DNA of 15,123 nt, taken from contig JBLIKY010000034.1 of the NCBI GenBank assembly GCA_047637535.1, positions 1-15,123 of the forward strand. The letters are read 5' to 3'. Shown here one piece after another: positions 1 through 7,474 of this stretch. This DNA is from UBA2040 sp047637535 (GTDB taxonomy: Bacteria > Bacteroidota > Bacteroidia > Flavobacteriales_D > Crocinitomicaceae). Under the pieces are notes generated by a model. That model worked only from the letters and a program-made list of their open reading frames with translations. It ran no database searches and was not told the DNA's origin. The translations under genes and the position numbers were made by a program. Within the stretch, counting starts at the first letter, position 1. The number at the start of each line of letters is the position of its first letter.

Positions 1-1
1 T

Positions 2-136
2 TTTCTTCATGCGACTCAGCTTAATTTTGTGCATCCAATCACGTCAGAATCCATTTGTATAGATACAGGGATTCCGTATAAGTTTACTTCGTTTTTGGAT
101 AGAGAGGTAAGAAGATGGGCAAAGTTTAAAGGTTAG
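2..136 (+). CDS. RluA-family rRNA pseudouridine synthase, C-terminal end (partial)
   Basis: Only the last 44 codons lie in the window; the gene enters from the left edge and ends at TAG 134-136. The fragment begins FLHATQLNFVHPITSE, which matches the conserved C-terminal strand of RluA/RluC/RluD pseudouridine synthases, where a leucine-histidine-alanine step precedes a strand ending in HP. These enzymes isomerise uridine to pseudouridine in 23S rRNA and sometimes tRNA. The catalytic aspartate and any S4 domain lie outside the window, so the exact paralogue cannot be named. The gene converges on the DEAD-box helicase with a single base between the stop codons. The family call rests on this short motif alone. 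Confidence 0.72.
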   Translation, partial: FLHATQLNFVHPITSESICIDTGIPYKFTSFLDREVRRWAKFKG

Positions 137-137
137 T

Positions 138-1493
138 CTATCCGTTTTTCTTACGCTTGTGATAGGTTTTGTCTCCTCTAGTTTGAGCCTTTTTGTATTT
201 TTTCACGATTTCTCGTTTGTATTTACCTCCAAGATTGACCTTTTGATTCTTTAATTTTTTCTCATGAAATCCAGCCGTACCATCGATGTTTTTATCGTTT
301 CGATTCGGATTTTTCTCCTTAAATTCATCGGGTTTTTCTTCTGGTAAAAGAAGATGATCTATCTCAACTTCAGAAGGGAATTCAACAACCGGGATTTTAT
401 AATCCATTAGTTCCTCAATCGCCAACTTCGACTTTTCTTCAGTATCTGTATAGAAAAGAATAGAAGCCCCTTTTTCTTCAGCTCTACCTGTACGACCAAT
501 TCGGTGCATGTAGTTTTCTGGGAACATAGGCGTATCCAAGTTGATTACATGAGATATTTTTTCAAGATCCAAACCACGAGCGATTAGATCTGTGGCTACC
601 AGGATTCTGTTTTCCCCATTGTCGAATGACTCTATGGTATTAAGCCTGGTGCTTTGTGCTTTGTTGGAGTGAATGATTCCCGTTTCTTGCCCAAAATCCT
701 CTTCCATCGCAGCGAAAATCTTATCGGCATGTCGCTTGCTTGATGCAAAAACAATTACTTTCTTAAATTCTTCACGATCACTTAGCAAGTGCTTTAGTAA
801 TTTGATTTTCGTATAAAAGTTCTCGACTTTATAAACCGATTGACTTATGTTTTCAAGTGGTGTACCACTAACCGCTATCGATATTTTTTGAGGAGCGGTG
901 AAGAAATTTTGAATCAGCTCTTCTACCTCGGTAGTCATGGTAGCTGAGAATAAAATATTTTGTCTTTTTGGCGGTAAGAGTTCAAACAAATCCATGATTT
1001 GAGGTCTAAACCCTAAATCGAGCATAACATCAACCTCATCAATAACCAATTTTTTGATGGCCTTCAATGGGATAGAATGGCTGAGTGCAAGATCGTACAA
1101 ACGTCCTGGTGTAGCGACAATAATGTCTGCGCCGTCCATTAAATTTATTCTTTGGGTATTTATGTTGACACCACCATAAATTCCATGCACTCTAACGTTC
1201 ATGTATTTCGTCAAGCGAGCTAAATCATCGACGGCCTGTACCACCAATTCTCTTGTCGGCACAACGATGAGGACTCTCGGTGCCATTTGATCAGCATAGG
1301 TCAAATCTTCCAAAATAGGCAACAAATAGGCCATTGTTTTACCCGTACCGGTTTGGGCAATCCCGAGTATGTCTTTACCAGACAAAACAACGTTAAATGA
1401 CTGTTCCTGTATTGGAGTTGGTTGGGTGAAACCTAAGTCAATTACAGCTTTGTTTAGCTGTTTTTTTAAAGAAAATTGATCAAAAGAGGACAT
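138..1493 (-). CDS. DEAD-box ATP-dependent RNA helicase, RhlE-like
   Basis: ATP-dependent RNA helicase of 451 residues, expected to unwind short RNA duplexes in ribosome assembly or mRNA turnover in the cytoplasm. All core motifs are present in order: Q motif around FTQPTPIQ (22-29), motif I AQTGTGKT (46-53), PTREL (79-83), TPGR (128-131), motif II DEVD (152-155), SAT (183-185), motif V ATDLIARGLD (300-309) and motif VI HRIGRTGR (330-337). Motif II is DEVD, not DEAD; the two catalytic acidic residues D152 and E153 are kept, so activity is expected. A lysine-rich tail (about 405-451), probably disordered, follows the second RecA domain, as in many RhlE-type enzymes. The ATG start at 1493 lies just before the Q-motif region and 14 nt downstream of a TACCTTTG promoter box. 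Which RhlE paralogue it is cannot be decided here. Confidence 0.93.
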   Translation of the reverse strand: MSSFDQFSLKKQLNKAVIDLGFTQPTPIQEQSFNVVLSGKDILGIAQTGTGKTMAYLLPILEDLTYADQMAPRVLIVVPTRELVVQAVDDLARLTKYMNVRVHGIYGGVNINTQRINLMDGADIIVATPGRLYDLALSHSIPLKAIKKLVIDEVDVMLDLGFRPQIMDLFELLPPKRQNILFSATMTTEVEELIQNFFTAPQKISIAVSGTPLENISQSVYKVENFYTKIKLLKHLLSDREEFKKVIVFASSKRHADKIFAAMEEDFGQETGIIHSNKAQSTRLNTIESFDNGENRILVATDLIARGLDLEKISHVINLDTPMFPENYMHRIGRTGRAEEKGASILFYTDTEEKSKLAIEELMDYKIPVVEFPSEVEIDHLLLPEEKPDEFKEKNPNRNDKNIDGTAGFHEKKLKNQKVNLGGKYKREIVKKYKKAQTRGDKTYHKRKKNG

Positions 1494-1507
1494 TGAAATA
1501 CTTTTGG

Positions 1508-1515
1508 CAAAGGTA
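1508..1515 (-). promoter_or_regulatory. -7 box of the helicase promoter
   Basis: On the minus strand this octamer reads TACCTTTG, an exact match to the Bacteroidota -7 consensus TAnnTTTG. It lies 14 nt upstream of the helicase ATG, so the leader would be very short. No strong -33 TTTG is visible at the usual distance. Confidence 0.55.
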
Positions 1516-1653
1516 CTATAAGTTAGTGGTGGTATGAAATAAATAATACTTCTTTCTTCATTGCCCTATCTTTTGGGCAAAAACATAGTGGATGTCTTAT
1601 GTAATCAGAATAATAGGGTGCATATTAAATTCGGATTATCCACATTCAAAGCG

Positions 1654-1661
1654 TATCTTTG
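1654..1661 (+). promoter_or_regulatory. -7 box of the era operon promoter
   Basis: TATCTTTG matches the Bacteroidota -7 consensus TAnnTTTG and ends 18 nt before the era ATG. The -33 element is weak: TTC at 1630-1632 is at the right spacing. It shares the 186-bp divergent region with the helicase promoter. Confidence 0.55.
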
Positions 1662-1679
1662 CAAATCGAAATTTAAGAA

Positions 1680-2555
1680 ATGGCACACAAAGCAGGTTTT
1701 GTAAATATAGTTGGCAGTCCTAACGTAGGTAAATCTACGCTAATGAATGCTTTAATGGGCGAAAAATTGTCCATTGTAACTTCAAAAGCACAGACGACTA
1801 GGCACCGTATTTTGGGCATAGTTAACGATGAAGAATATCAAATTGTTTTTTCAGATACACCAGGGGTTGTAAACTCCGCTTATAAGCTTCATGATCACAT
1901 GATGAGTTATGTCAACACGTCTTTACAAGATGCTGACATTCTTTTATTCATCACGGACATTTACGAAGACGAAATGAATCACATTGCAACTTTGGAAAAG
2001 ATTTCGAAGTTAAAAGTACCTGTGCTCGTTTTGGTCAATAAAATGGACAAAAGTGAGCAAGAAAAATTAGGAGAAAGACTAGTATACTGGCAAGAAAAAT
2101 TACCGAATGCTGAGGTTTTTCCTATTTCGGCTTTGCACAAATTTAATATCGACGCTATCTGGGAAAAGATTTTGTCATTGGTTCCTGAATGTCCTCCTTA
2201 CTATGGGAAAGAAGATATTTCCGATCGACCTATGCGTTTTTTCATATCAGAAATTATAAGAGAAAAGATTTTTATGCACTGCAAAAAGGAAGTTCCTTAT
2301 GCTTGTCAGGTTGAGATAGAAGAATATTTAGACGAAGAAGAAATTTGCAGAATACGCGGTGTCATTATCGTTGAACGAGATTCACAAAAAGGTATCATTA
2401 TCGGAAAAGGCGGTGATATGCTTAAAAGAGTGGGTAGAGCTGCTCGACTTGAAATCGAAAAATTTATCGATAAAAAGGTGTTTTTAGAAACCTTCGTTAA
2501 GGTGGATAAGGATTGGAGAACTTCTGATCAAAAATTAAAGAAATACGGTTATTAG
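1680..2555 (+). CDS. era: GTPase Era
   Basis: Era is an essential GTPase that binds the 3' end of 16S rRNA and helps mature the 30S subunit. The 291-residue protein has the usual length and order: P-loop GSPNVGKST (12-20), effector-loop threonines at 39-40, DTPG (59-62), NKMD (120-123) and SAL (150-152), then a C-terminal KH domain with the GxxG loop inside GIIIGKGGDMLK (238-249). The ATG at 1680 directly precedes the conserved N-terminus; upstream lies a promoter box and no purine-rich ribosome binding site, as expected in this phylum. It is the first gene of a rightward cluster, 34 nt before der. All catalytic and RNA-binding signatures are intact. Confidence 0.97.
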   Translation: MAHKAGFVNIVGSPNVGKSTLMNALMGEKLSIVTSKAQTTRHRILGIVNDEEYQIVFSDTPGVVNSAYKLHDHMMSYVNTSLQDADILLFITDIYEDEMNHIATLEKISKLKVPVLVLVNKMDKSEQEKLGERLVYWQEKLPNAEVFPISALHKFNIDAIWEKILSLVPECPPYYGKEDISDRPMRFFISEIIREKIFMHCKKEVPYACQVEIEEYLDEEEICRIRGVIIVERDSQKGIIIGKGGDMLKRVGRAARLEIEKFIDKKVFLETFVKVDKDWRTSDQKLKKYGY

Positions 2556-2576
2556 TAAAATCAATAATTGATTTTA
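2556..2576. repeat. 21-nt perfect palindrome between era and der
   Basis: Directly after the era stop codon the sequence forms TAAAATCAAT-A-ATTGATTTTA, a perfect odd palindrome centred on base 2566. As RNA it folds into an AT-rich hairpin of about 9 bp with a 3-nt loop. It has no GC core or adjoining T tract, so it is at most a weak attenuator, RNA-processing site or protein-binding site. Confidence 0.5.
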
Positions 2577-2589
2577 TAACAAGAATATT

Positions 2590-3900
2590 ATGGGAAATGT
2601 CGTTGCTATTGTCGGAAGACCAAATGTTGGAAAATCGACTTTATTTAATCGTTTTACAGAGTCGAGACGGGCAATTGTTAAAGAAATAAGTGGTGTAACA
2701 CGTGATCGTTTATACGGTCGTGGAGAATGGAACGGTGTTCAGTTTTCAGTAATTGACACCGGGGGTTATATCAAAGGTTCGGAAGACATCTTCGAAGGTG
2801 AAATACGTAAGCAAGTTGAGGTAGCCATAGACGAGGCAAGTGTCATCATCTTTATGGTTGACGTTATGGCCGGTATTTTGGATTTGGATGAGGTCGTTGC
2901 TAAAATGCTTCGCAAGTCCAAGAAAAAAGTCTTTATCGTTGCAAATAAAGTTGACAACACCGAACGTGTTGGTTTGTCCTCTGAATTTTACCATTTTGGT
3001 TTGGGTGATGTCTTTGATGTCTCTGCAACAAATGGAAGTGGAACAGGTGATTTGTTGGATGAGTTGGTTAAGAGCTTCGACATCGAAGATCTTTCGGCAA
3101 ATGCGGAACTCGATCTACCGAAATTTACAGTAATTGGTAAGCCAAATGTTGGAAAATCATCCTTCGTAAATGCCCTTACCGGTAAAGAAGACAACATCGT
3201 TACTGATGTATCTGGTACCACAAGAGATACCATTAATACACGTTTCAACAAGTTTGGATTTGACTTTGTCTTAGTCGATACAGCAGGTATTAGAAAAAAA
3301 GCCAAAGTACACGAAGACATAGAGTACTATTCGGTAATTCGTTCGATCAACGCCATCGAAAACTCTGATGTTTGTATCTTTATGTTGGACGCTGAAGAAG
3401 GTTTGCAAAAACAAGATTTGCAGATTTTTTACATGGCTGAGAAAAACTCAAAAGGAATCGTTGTCTTGGTAAACAAATGGGATTTGATTGAAAAAGATCA
3501 CAAAACCATGTTGGCTTACGAAGAGAATATTAGAGAAGGGCTAGCTCCTTTTAACGATGTACCGATTATTTTTACTTCGACAATCACCAAACAAAGAATT
3601 CATCAAGCCTTAGAAGCGGCGATGAAAGTGCACGAAAATAGAATTAAAAAGATCCCTACTTCCACATTAAACGATGTGATGCAAGAAATCATTGCGATGA
3701 ATCCACCACCAGCATTGAAAGGGAAATACATCAAAATAAAATTCGTTACCCAACTACCTACTCACGCACCGAGTTTTGCTTTCTTCTGTAACTTACCACA
3801 GTATGTTCCAGATGGTTATAGACGTTTCTTAGAGAATCGTTTGCGTGAGAAATTTGATTTCAAAGGAGTTCCGATTAAAATCTTCTTCAGAAAAAAATAA
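2590..3900 (+). CDS. der: GTPase Der (EngA), double-GTPase ribosome assembly factor
   Basis: Der carries two GTPase domains in tandem and drives late 50S assembly. The first domain has GRPNVGKST (9-17), DTGG (56-59) and NKVD (119-122); the second has GKPNVGKSS (183-191), DTAG (230-233) and NKWD (295-298). A C-terminal KH-like domain fills roughly 350-436, and the length of 436 is typical. The ATG at 2590 is seven codons before the first P-loop strand ends, the normal spacing. It follows era by 34 nt and precedes the Ppx/GppA gene by 62 nt on the same strand, so one transcript is likely. Antisense and shifted reading frames inside the gene are shadows. Confidence 0.97.
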   Translation: MGNVVAIVGRPNVGKSTLFNRFTESRRAIVKEISGVTRDRLYGRGEWNGVQFSVIDTGGYIKGSEDIFEGEIRKQVEVAIDEASVIIFMVDVMAGILDLDEVVAKMLRKSKKKVFIVANKVDNTERVGLSSEFYHFGLGDVFDVSATNGSGTGDLLDELVKSFDIEDLSANAELDLPKFTVIGKPNVGKSSFVNALTGKEDNIVTDVSGTTRDTINTRFNKFGFDFVLVDTAGIRKKAKVHEDIEYYSVIRSINAIENSDVCIFMLDAEEGLQKQDLQIFYMAEKNSKGIVVLVNKWDLIEKDHKTMLAYEENIREGLAPFNDVPIIFTSTITKQRIHQALEAAMKVHENRIKKIPTSTLNDVMQEIIAMNPPPALKGKYIKIKFVTQLPTHAPSFAFFCNLPQYVPDGYRRFLENRLREKFDFKGVPIKIFFRKK

Positions 3901-3962
3901 AATGAATGGGCAGAATGGCTATTCTATTGTTAAATTTATATCTCATTCCAATAAAATAGAAT

Positions 3963-4859
3963 TTGAAGTTTGGCGCGATAGATATAGGAACAAATGCAGC
4001 TAGATTGCTGGTAGGCGAGTTGACCAAAGAAAATGGCCATACGTTTATCAAAAAGGTTTCTTATACTCGTATTCCGCTGAGATTGGGGGAAGATGTTTTT
4101 GATACTGGAAGAATTTCCAAGAATAAAGCGGCCAATTTCATCAAAACAATTCAGGCTTTTAGACTCATTTCAGAGATTTTCGATGTTCGAGAATTAAGAG
4201 CCTGTGCGACTTCCGCAATGCGTGAGGCTACAAATGGAGTGAAAATTAAAGCTCAAATTTTTGAAGAAACGGGGGTGGACATCGAAATAATTTCCGGTGA
4301 TGAAGAAGCCTCTTTAATTTTTGATACTTTCTCTCTTTTTGACTTTGATAAAGAAATACCCTTTGTCGTTATCGACGTTGGTGGTGGTAGTACAGAAGTG
4401 AGCGTATTTGAAAATGGAATGCGAGTTGCCTCAAGGTCTTTTGAAATTGGTACTCTAAGAATTCTTAAAGAAAAAATTAAACCTACCGTTTGGAAAGACA
4501 TTACAGGTTGGTTGGGAGAAAATGTGCACATTACGGCGCACCACGCGGTATACGGAACAGGAGGTAACATCAATAAAGCGCATAAATTGGTTGGTGGTCA
4601 GATGACTGAACCAGTTTCTCTAAAAAAACTAGAAGATTTACGAGATGCCTTGGCTCCCTTGACAGTTTCTCAGCGAGTTGAAAAATTCCAATTAAAGCCA
4701 GATAGAGCCGATGTATTGGTTCCGGCGATGGACATATACTCCCACATCATGAGAAACTTAAAATGCCGTCAAATATTTGTTCCAAAAATCGGACTTTCCG
4801 ACGGAATGGTATTTGACTTACACAAGAAATACAGTGGAAGAAAACCCAAAACAATTTAA
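3963..4859 (+). CDS. Ppx/GppA-family phosphatase (exopolyphosphatase / pppGpp hydrolase)
   Basis: Members of the Ppx/GppA family, within the ASKHA ATPase fold, release phosphate from polyphosphate or convert pppGpp to ppGpp. At 298 residues this is the short two-domain form without the C-terminal HD-like region of E. coli Ppx. Visible motifs are GAIDIGTNAARLLVGE (4-19), the CATSAMREATNG segment (81-92), SGDEEA (111-116) holding the catalytic glutamate, VVIDVGGGSTEVSVF (135-149) and VYGTGGNINKAHKL (196-209). The start must be TTG at 3963: an in-frame TAG stands at 3957-3959 and the conserved first strand begins three residues later. It follows der by 62 nt and its stop is one base from the pyrF ATG, suggesting translational coupling. 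Substrate preference cannot be read from sequence. Confidence 0.92.
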   Translation: MKFGAIDIGTNAARLLVGELTKENGHTFIKKVSYTRIPLRLGEDVFDTGRISKNKAANFIKTIQAFRLISEIFDVRELRACATSAMREATNGVKIKAQIFEETGVDIEIISGDEEASLIFDTFSLFDFDKEIPFVVIDVGGGSTEVSVFENGMRVASRSFEIGTLRILKEKIKPTVWKDITGWLGENVHITAHHAVYGTGGNINKAHKLVGGQMTEPVSLKKLEDLRDALAPLTVSQRVEKFQLKPDRADVLVPAMDIYSHIMRNLKCRQIFVPKIGLSDGMVFDLHKKYSGRKPKTI

Positions 4860-4860
4860 A

Positions 4861-5682
4861 ATGACGCGTGCAGAATTAGTTGAGCAAATCAAGATTAAAA
4901 AGTCATTCTTATGCATAGGTCTCGATACCGATTTGGGGAAGATTCCGTCGCATTTTTTAAAAGAAGAGGATCCAATTTTTGCTTTTAACAAAGCTATTAT
5001 TGACGCCACAAAAGATTACTGTGTTGCATACAAGCCTAACACGGCATTTTACGAATGTCACGGCGTTGCTGGTTGGCAATCCTTGCAAAAGACATTGGAT
5101 TACATTCCTAAGAATATATTTACCATTGCCGATGCTAAGCGAGGAGACATTGGAAACACATCGGGTTATTACGCCAAGACGTTTTTTGAAAACATGGCGT
5201 TTGACTCTGTGACCGTTGCCCCTTATATGGGTGAAGATAGTGTTACCCCTTTCTTAGGTTTTAAAGACAAGTGGGTCATTTTACTTGCTTTGACATCAAA
5301 CAAAGGAGCCCTAGATTTTCAGATGATGGAAGACAAAAACGGGGAAAAACTATTCGAAAAGGTTTTGAAACAATCTTCACAATGGGGAACTCCTGAAAAT
5401 CTAATGTATGTTGTAGGCGCTACTCGTGCCGAGGGGATTGGTGAGGTCAGAAAATTAGTGCCAGACTCCTTTTTCTTGGTCCCCGGAGTTGGGGCTCAAG
5501 GAGGTTCGTTACAAGAAGTAGCCCACTACGGTTGGAACAAACACTGCGGCCTATTGGTCAATTCTTCACGAGGGATATTATATGCCTCCAATCAGTCCGA
5601 TTTTGCTGAAAAAGCAGCACAAGAAGCAAAAAAGCTTCAGTCAGAAATGGCTTTGATTCTTGAAGAAAAAGGGTTTTTGTAG
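4861..5682 (+). CDS. pyrF: Orotidine 5'-phosphate decarboxylase, type 2
   Basis: PyrF decarboxylates OMP to UMP, the last step of de novo pyrimidine synthesis. The protein of 273 residues belongs to the longer type 2 subfamily. The signature DAKRGDIGNT (91-100) contains the catalytic lysine K93 and its paired aspartates; FLCIGLDTDL (16-25), a phosphate-binding VPGVGAQGG segment and VNSSRGILYAS near the C-terminus complete the TIM barrel. The ATG at 4861 was chosen because the family starts a few residues before the FLCIGLD strand; the frame is open 28 codons further upstream, but that stretch lies inside the ppx/gppA gene. It is the last gene of the era cluster. Its substrate OMP is made using PRPP from Prs, encoded just downstream on the other strand. 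Confidence 0.96.
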   Translation: MTRAELVEQIKIKKSFLCIGLDTDLGKIPSHFLKEEDPIFAFNKAIIDATKDYCVAYKPNTAFYECHGVAGWQSLQKTLDYIPKNIFTIADAKRGDIGNTSGYYAKTFFENMAFDSVTVAPYMGEDSVTPFLGFKDKWVILLALTSNKGALDFQMMEDKNGEKLFEKVLKQSSQWGTPENLMYVVGATRAEGIGEVRKLVPDSFFLVPGVGAQGGSLQEVAHYGWNKHCGLLVNSSRGILYASNQSDFAEKAAQEAKKLQSEMALILEEKGFL

Positions 5683-5720
5683 AACCACCAAATCTCAATT
5701 TATTCATAAAAGTATAGACC

Positions 5721-5747
5721 CAAAAAAGCCCGTTTTTCAACGGGCTT
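5721..5747 (-). terminator. Rho-independent terminator of prs-rplY
   Basis: Inverted arms AAGCCCGTT (5726-5734) and AACGGGCTT (5739-5747) form a 9-bp stem with a 4-nt loop. Read on the minus strand the stem is followed by a run of six T (5727-5722), the standard intrinsic terminator form, 26 nt after the rplY stop codon. On the plus strand no T tract follows, so it is a poorer terminator for pyrF. Confidence 0.85.
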
Positions 5748-5772
5748 AATAATATGTGTAAGAATTAGATTC

Positions 5773-6396
5773 TTATGCTTCAGCAGCAGCTTCCGCTCCT
5801 GCTTCTTCGCCTTCAGCTGCAACAGCTCCTGCTTCTTCTTCCTCTTCAACAGAGTTTCTTGCTCTAAGTACAGATACAACAACTGCATTTTTAGAATCTA
5901 AGAAATTCAAGTTATAACCTGGGATATCAGTAATACGAATTGATTTACCGATTCTCAATTCAGTGATGTCAATTGTTATTGCTTCCGGCAAATCTGCTGG
6001 TAAACCTTGTACATTCAATCTTCTGAAAACTTGCATCAAACGACCACCGTTCAATACACCACGAGAGTTACCTGTTAATCTAACTGGCAAACCTACTTTC
6101 ACTTCTTTCTTATCATCTAACTGTAAGAAATCTACGTGTTGGATAGTGTCTTTAACTGGGTGTTGTTGCAATTCTTGAACAATCGCAATTGCTTTTTTAC
6201 CTTCAACATCGATCTCAACTTGGAAAACTTCAGGAGAGAAAATGATTCTTTCAATGTCGATAGCTTTTACAGCAAAGTGAGTTTGTTCTCCTTGGCCATA
6301 AAGCACACAAGGTACTAAACCTGCTACTCTTGTAGCTTTAGCGCCTTTTTTCCCTACGTTCGTTCTTAACGAACCGCTCAATTGTACTTTTTTCAT
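5773..6396 (-). CDS. rplY: 50S ribosomal protein L25 / Ctc family (long form)
   Basis: L25 binds 5S rRNA in the large subunit. This is the two-domain Ctc/TL5-type form: an N-terminal L25 domain (about 1-92, with RTNVGKKGAKATRVAGLVP near the start and VLYG at 31-34) and a C-terminal beta domain (about 93-180, with LPVRLTGNSRGVLNGG). The last 24 residues are a low-complexity Glu/Ala tail (from SVEEEEEAGA to the end), as commonly seen in Bacteroidota L25. The ATG at 6396 directly precedes the conserved KKVQLSGSLR strand. The stop codon of prs lies 10 nt upstream on the same strand, the classic prs-ctc gene pair, and a terminator follows. Identity is secure; the tail's role is unknown. Confidence 0.95.
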   Translation of the reverse strand: MKKVQLSGSLRTNVGKKGAKATRVAGLVPCVLYGQGEQTHFAVKAIDIERIIFSPEVFQVEIDVEGKKAIAIVQELQQHPVKDTIQHVDFLQLDDKKEVKVGLPVRLTGNSRGVLNGGRLMQVFRRLNVQGLPADLPEAITIDITELRIGKSIRITDIPGYNLNFLDSKNAVVVSVLRARNSVEEEEEAGAVAAEGEEAGAEAAAEA

Positions 6397-6406
6397 TATA
6401 TATTAT

Positions 6407-7342
6407 TTATGATATTACAAAGTGTGAACTAATAGACTGATTATTCACCAAGCGACGAATCACGTCAGCAAACAAATCGGCTATAGTTATTACACGGATT
6501 TTATCGCTCTGTTGTTTTAGAGGAATCGTATCCGTAACGATTAATTCTGTCAATTTTGAATTTTTAATTCTATCGTATGCTGGTCCTGACAAGACAGCGT
6601 GTGTACAAAATGCTCTAACGCTTTTCGCTCCTTTTTCCATGAACAAGTCAGCTGCAGCGGTTAAGGTACCCGCCGTGTCGCACATGTCGTCAACCAAGAT
6701 TACGTCTTTTCCTTCGACATCACCAATCACTGTCATTTCAGCAATTTCATTTGGTTTACGTCTTTGTTTGTGACACAGAGCCAATCCGATTTCTAATTTC
6801 TTAGCGTAAGAATTTGCTCTTTTTGCTCCACCAGCATCTGGTGCCGCCATGATTAGATTTCCTGTGTTGATGTTCTCAATTTCCGATAAAAAGACTGTTG
6901 AAGCAAACAAGTGATCAACTGGAACTTCGAAGAATCCCTGTATTTGATCTGCGTGCAAATCCATTGTCATGATTCTATCCACTCCTGCAGACATCAACAT
7001 GTTGGCAATTAACTTAGCGCCTATCGCAACACGCGGTTTGTCTTTTCTGTCTTGACGAGCAAAACCGAAGTAAGGTACAACTGCAATAATCTTTCTTGCA
7101 GATGCTCTTCTTGCTGCGTCAATCATCAATAGCAATTCGAATAAATTCTCAGTTGGAGGGTTGGTTGACTGCACGATGAAAACATCTTGACCTCTTACCG
7201 TTTCTTCCAAAGAAGGTTGAAACTCTCCATCGCTAAAATCCACAACCTTAACGTCACCTAAAGCGACACCATACGATTGTGCAATCTTTTCTGCAACGAT
7301 TACTGAACCTCTTCCCGCGAAAATTTTGACTCCTATTGACAT
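6407..7342 (-). CDS. prs: Ribose-phosphate pyrophosphokinase (PRPP synthetase)
   Basis: Prs transfers pyrophosphate from ATP to ribose 5-phosphate, giving PRPP for purine, pyrimidine, NAD, histidine and tryptophan synthesis. With the start at 7342 the protein has 311 residues, the usual length for class I enzymes. Motifs are the catalytic flexible loop FARQDRKDKPR (94-104), DLHADQIQGFF with catalytic H130 (128-138), and the PRPP loop VDDMCDTAGTL (217-227). The frame is open to an ATG at 7396, but a promoter box (7364-7371) sits between the two starts and MSIGVKIFAGRGS aligns with the family N-terminus, so the shorter start is preferred. rplY follows after 10 nt. Family members are often allosterically controlled by phosphate and ADP; nothing here tests that. 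Confidence 0.96.
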   Translation of the reverse strand: MSIGVKIFAGRGSVIVAEKIAQSYGVALGDVKVVDFSDGEFQPSLEETVRGQDVFIVQSTNPPTENLFELLLMIDAARRASARKIIAVVPYFGFARQDRKDKPRVAIGAKLIANMLMSAGVDRIMTMDLHADQIQGFFEVPVDHLFASTVFLSEIENINTGNLIMAAPDAGGAKRANSYAKKLEIGLALCHKQRRKPNEIAEMTVIGDVEGKDVILVDDMCDTAGTLTAAADLFMEKGAKSVRAFCTHAVLSGPAYDRIKNSKLTELIVTDTIPLKQQSDKIRVITIADLFADVIRRLVNNQSISSHFVIS

Positions 7343-7363
7343 AAACTCAAGTATTTGAGGGTG

Positions 7364-7371
7364 CAAATATA
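7364..7371 (-). promoter_or_regulatory. -7 box of the prs-rplY promoter
   Basis: On the minus strand the octamer reads TATATTTG, an exact match to TAnnTTTG. It lies 21 nt upstream of the preferred prs ATG, which supports that start against the upstream in-frame ATG at 7396. A -33 element is not clear. Confidence 0.6.
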
Positions 7372-7474
7372 GGGAATTATTCATTATAAAGTGCACTTTT
7401 TAGCCCCTTGTATGAAACTGAATTCTTACGTCTATATAATTATCAATATCTTCGTTGAATACACCCTTAATAGT

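Noticed and set aside
2746..3320. Several open frames on the minus strand and in another plus frame within der
   Set aside because: They overlap a fully conserved gene, have no recognisable domains and show compositions expected of shadow frames.
4777..4860. N-terminal extension of pyrF by 28 codons
   Set aside because: The stretch lies inside the ppx/gppA coding region in another frame and does not resemble the PyrF N-terminus; the ATG at 4861 fits the family and sits one base after the preceding stop.
5773..5845. GCT/GAA-rich stretch as a microsatellite or CRISPR-like repeat
   Set aside because: It encodes the Glu/Ala tail of L25, which is common in this family; there are no regular spacers.
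5700..5888. Open minus-strand frame across the terminator and the end of rplY
   Set aside because: It spans an intrinsic terminator and reads the repetitive Glu/Ala codons of L25 in a shifted frame, giving Leu/Lys-rich nonsense.
7391..7474. Extended start of the SRAP fragment at 7391
   Set aside because: SRAP proteins must begin Met-Cys because the cysteine becomes the N-terminus; the matching ATG-TGT is at 7475, and the upstream part is hydrophobic filler that overlaps the divergent prs promoter region.
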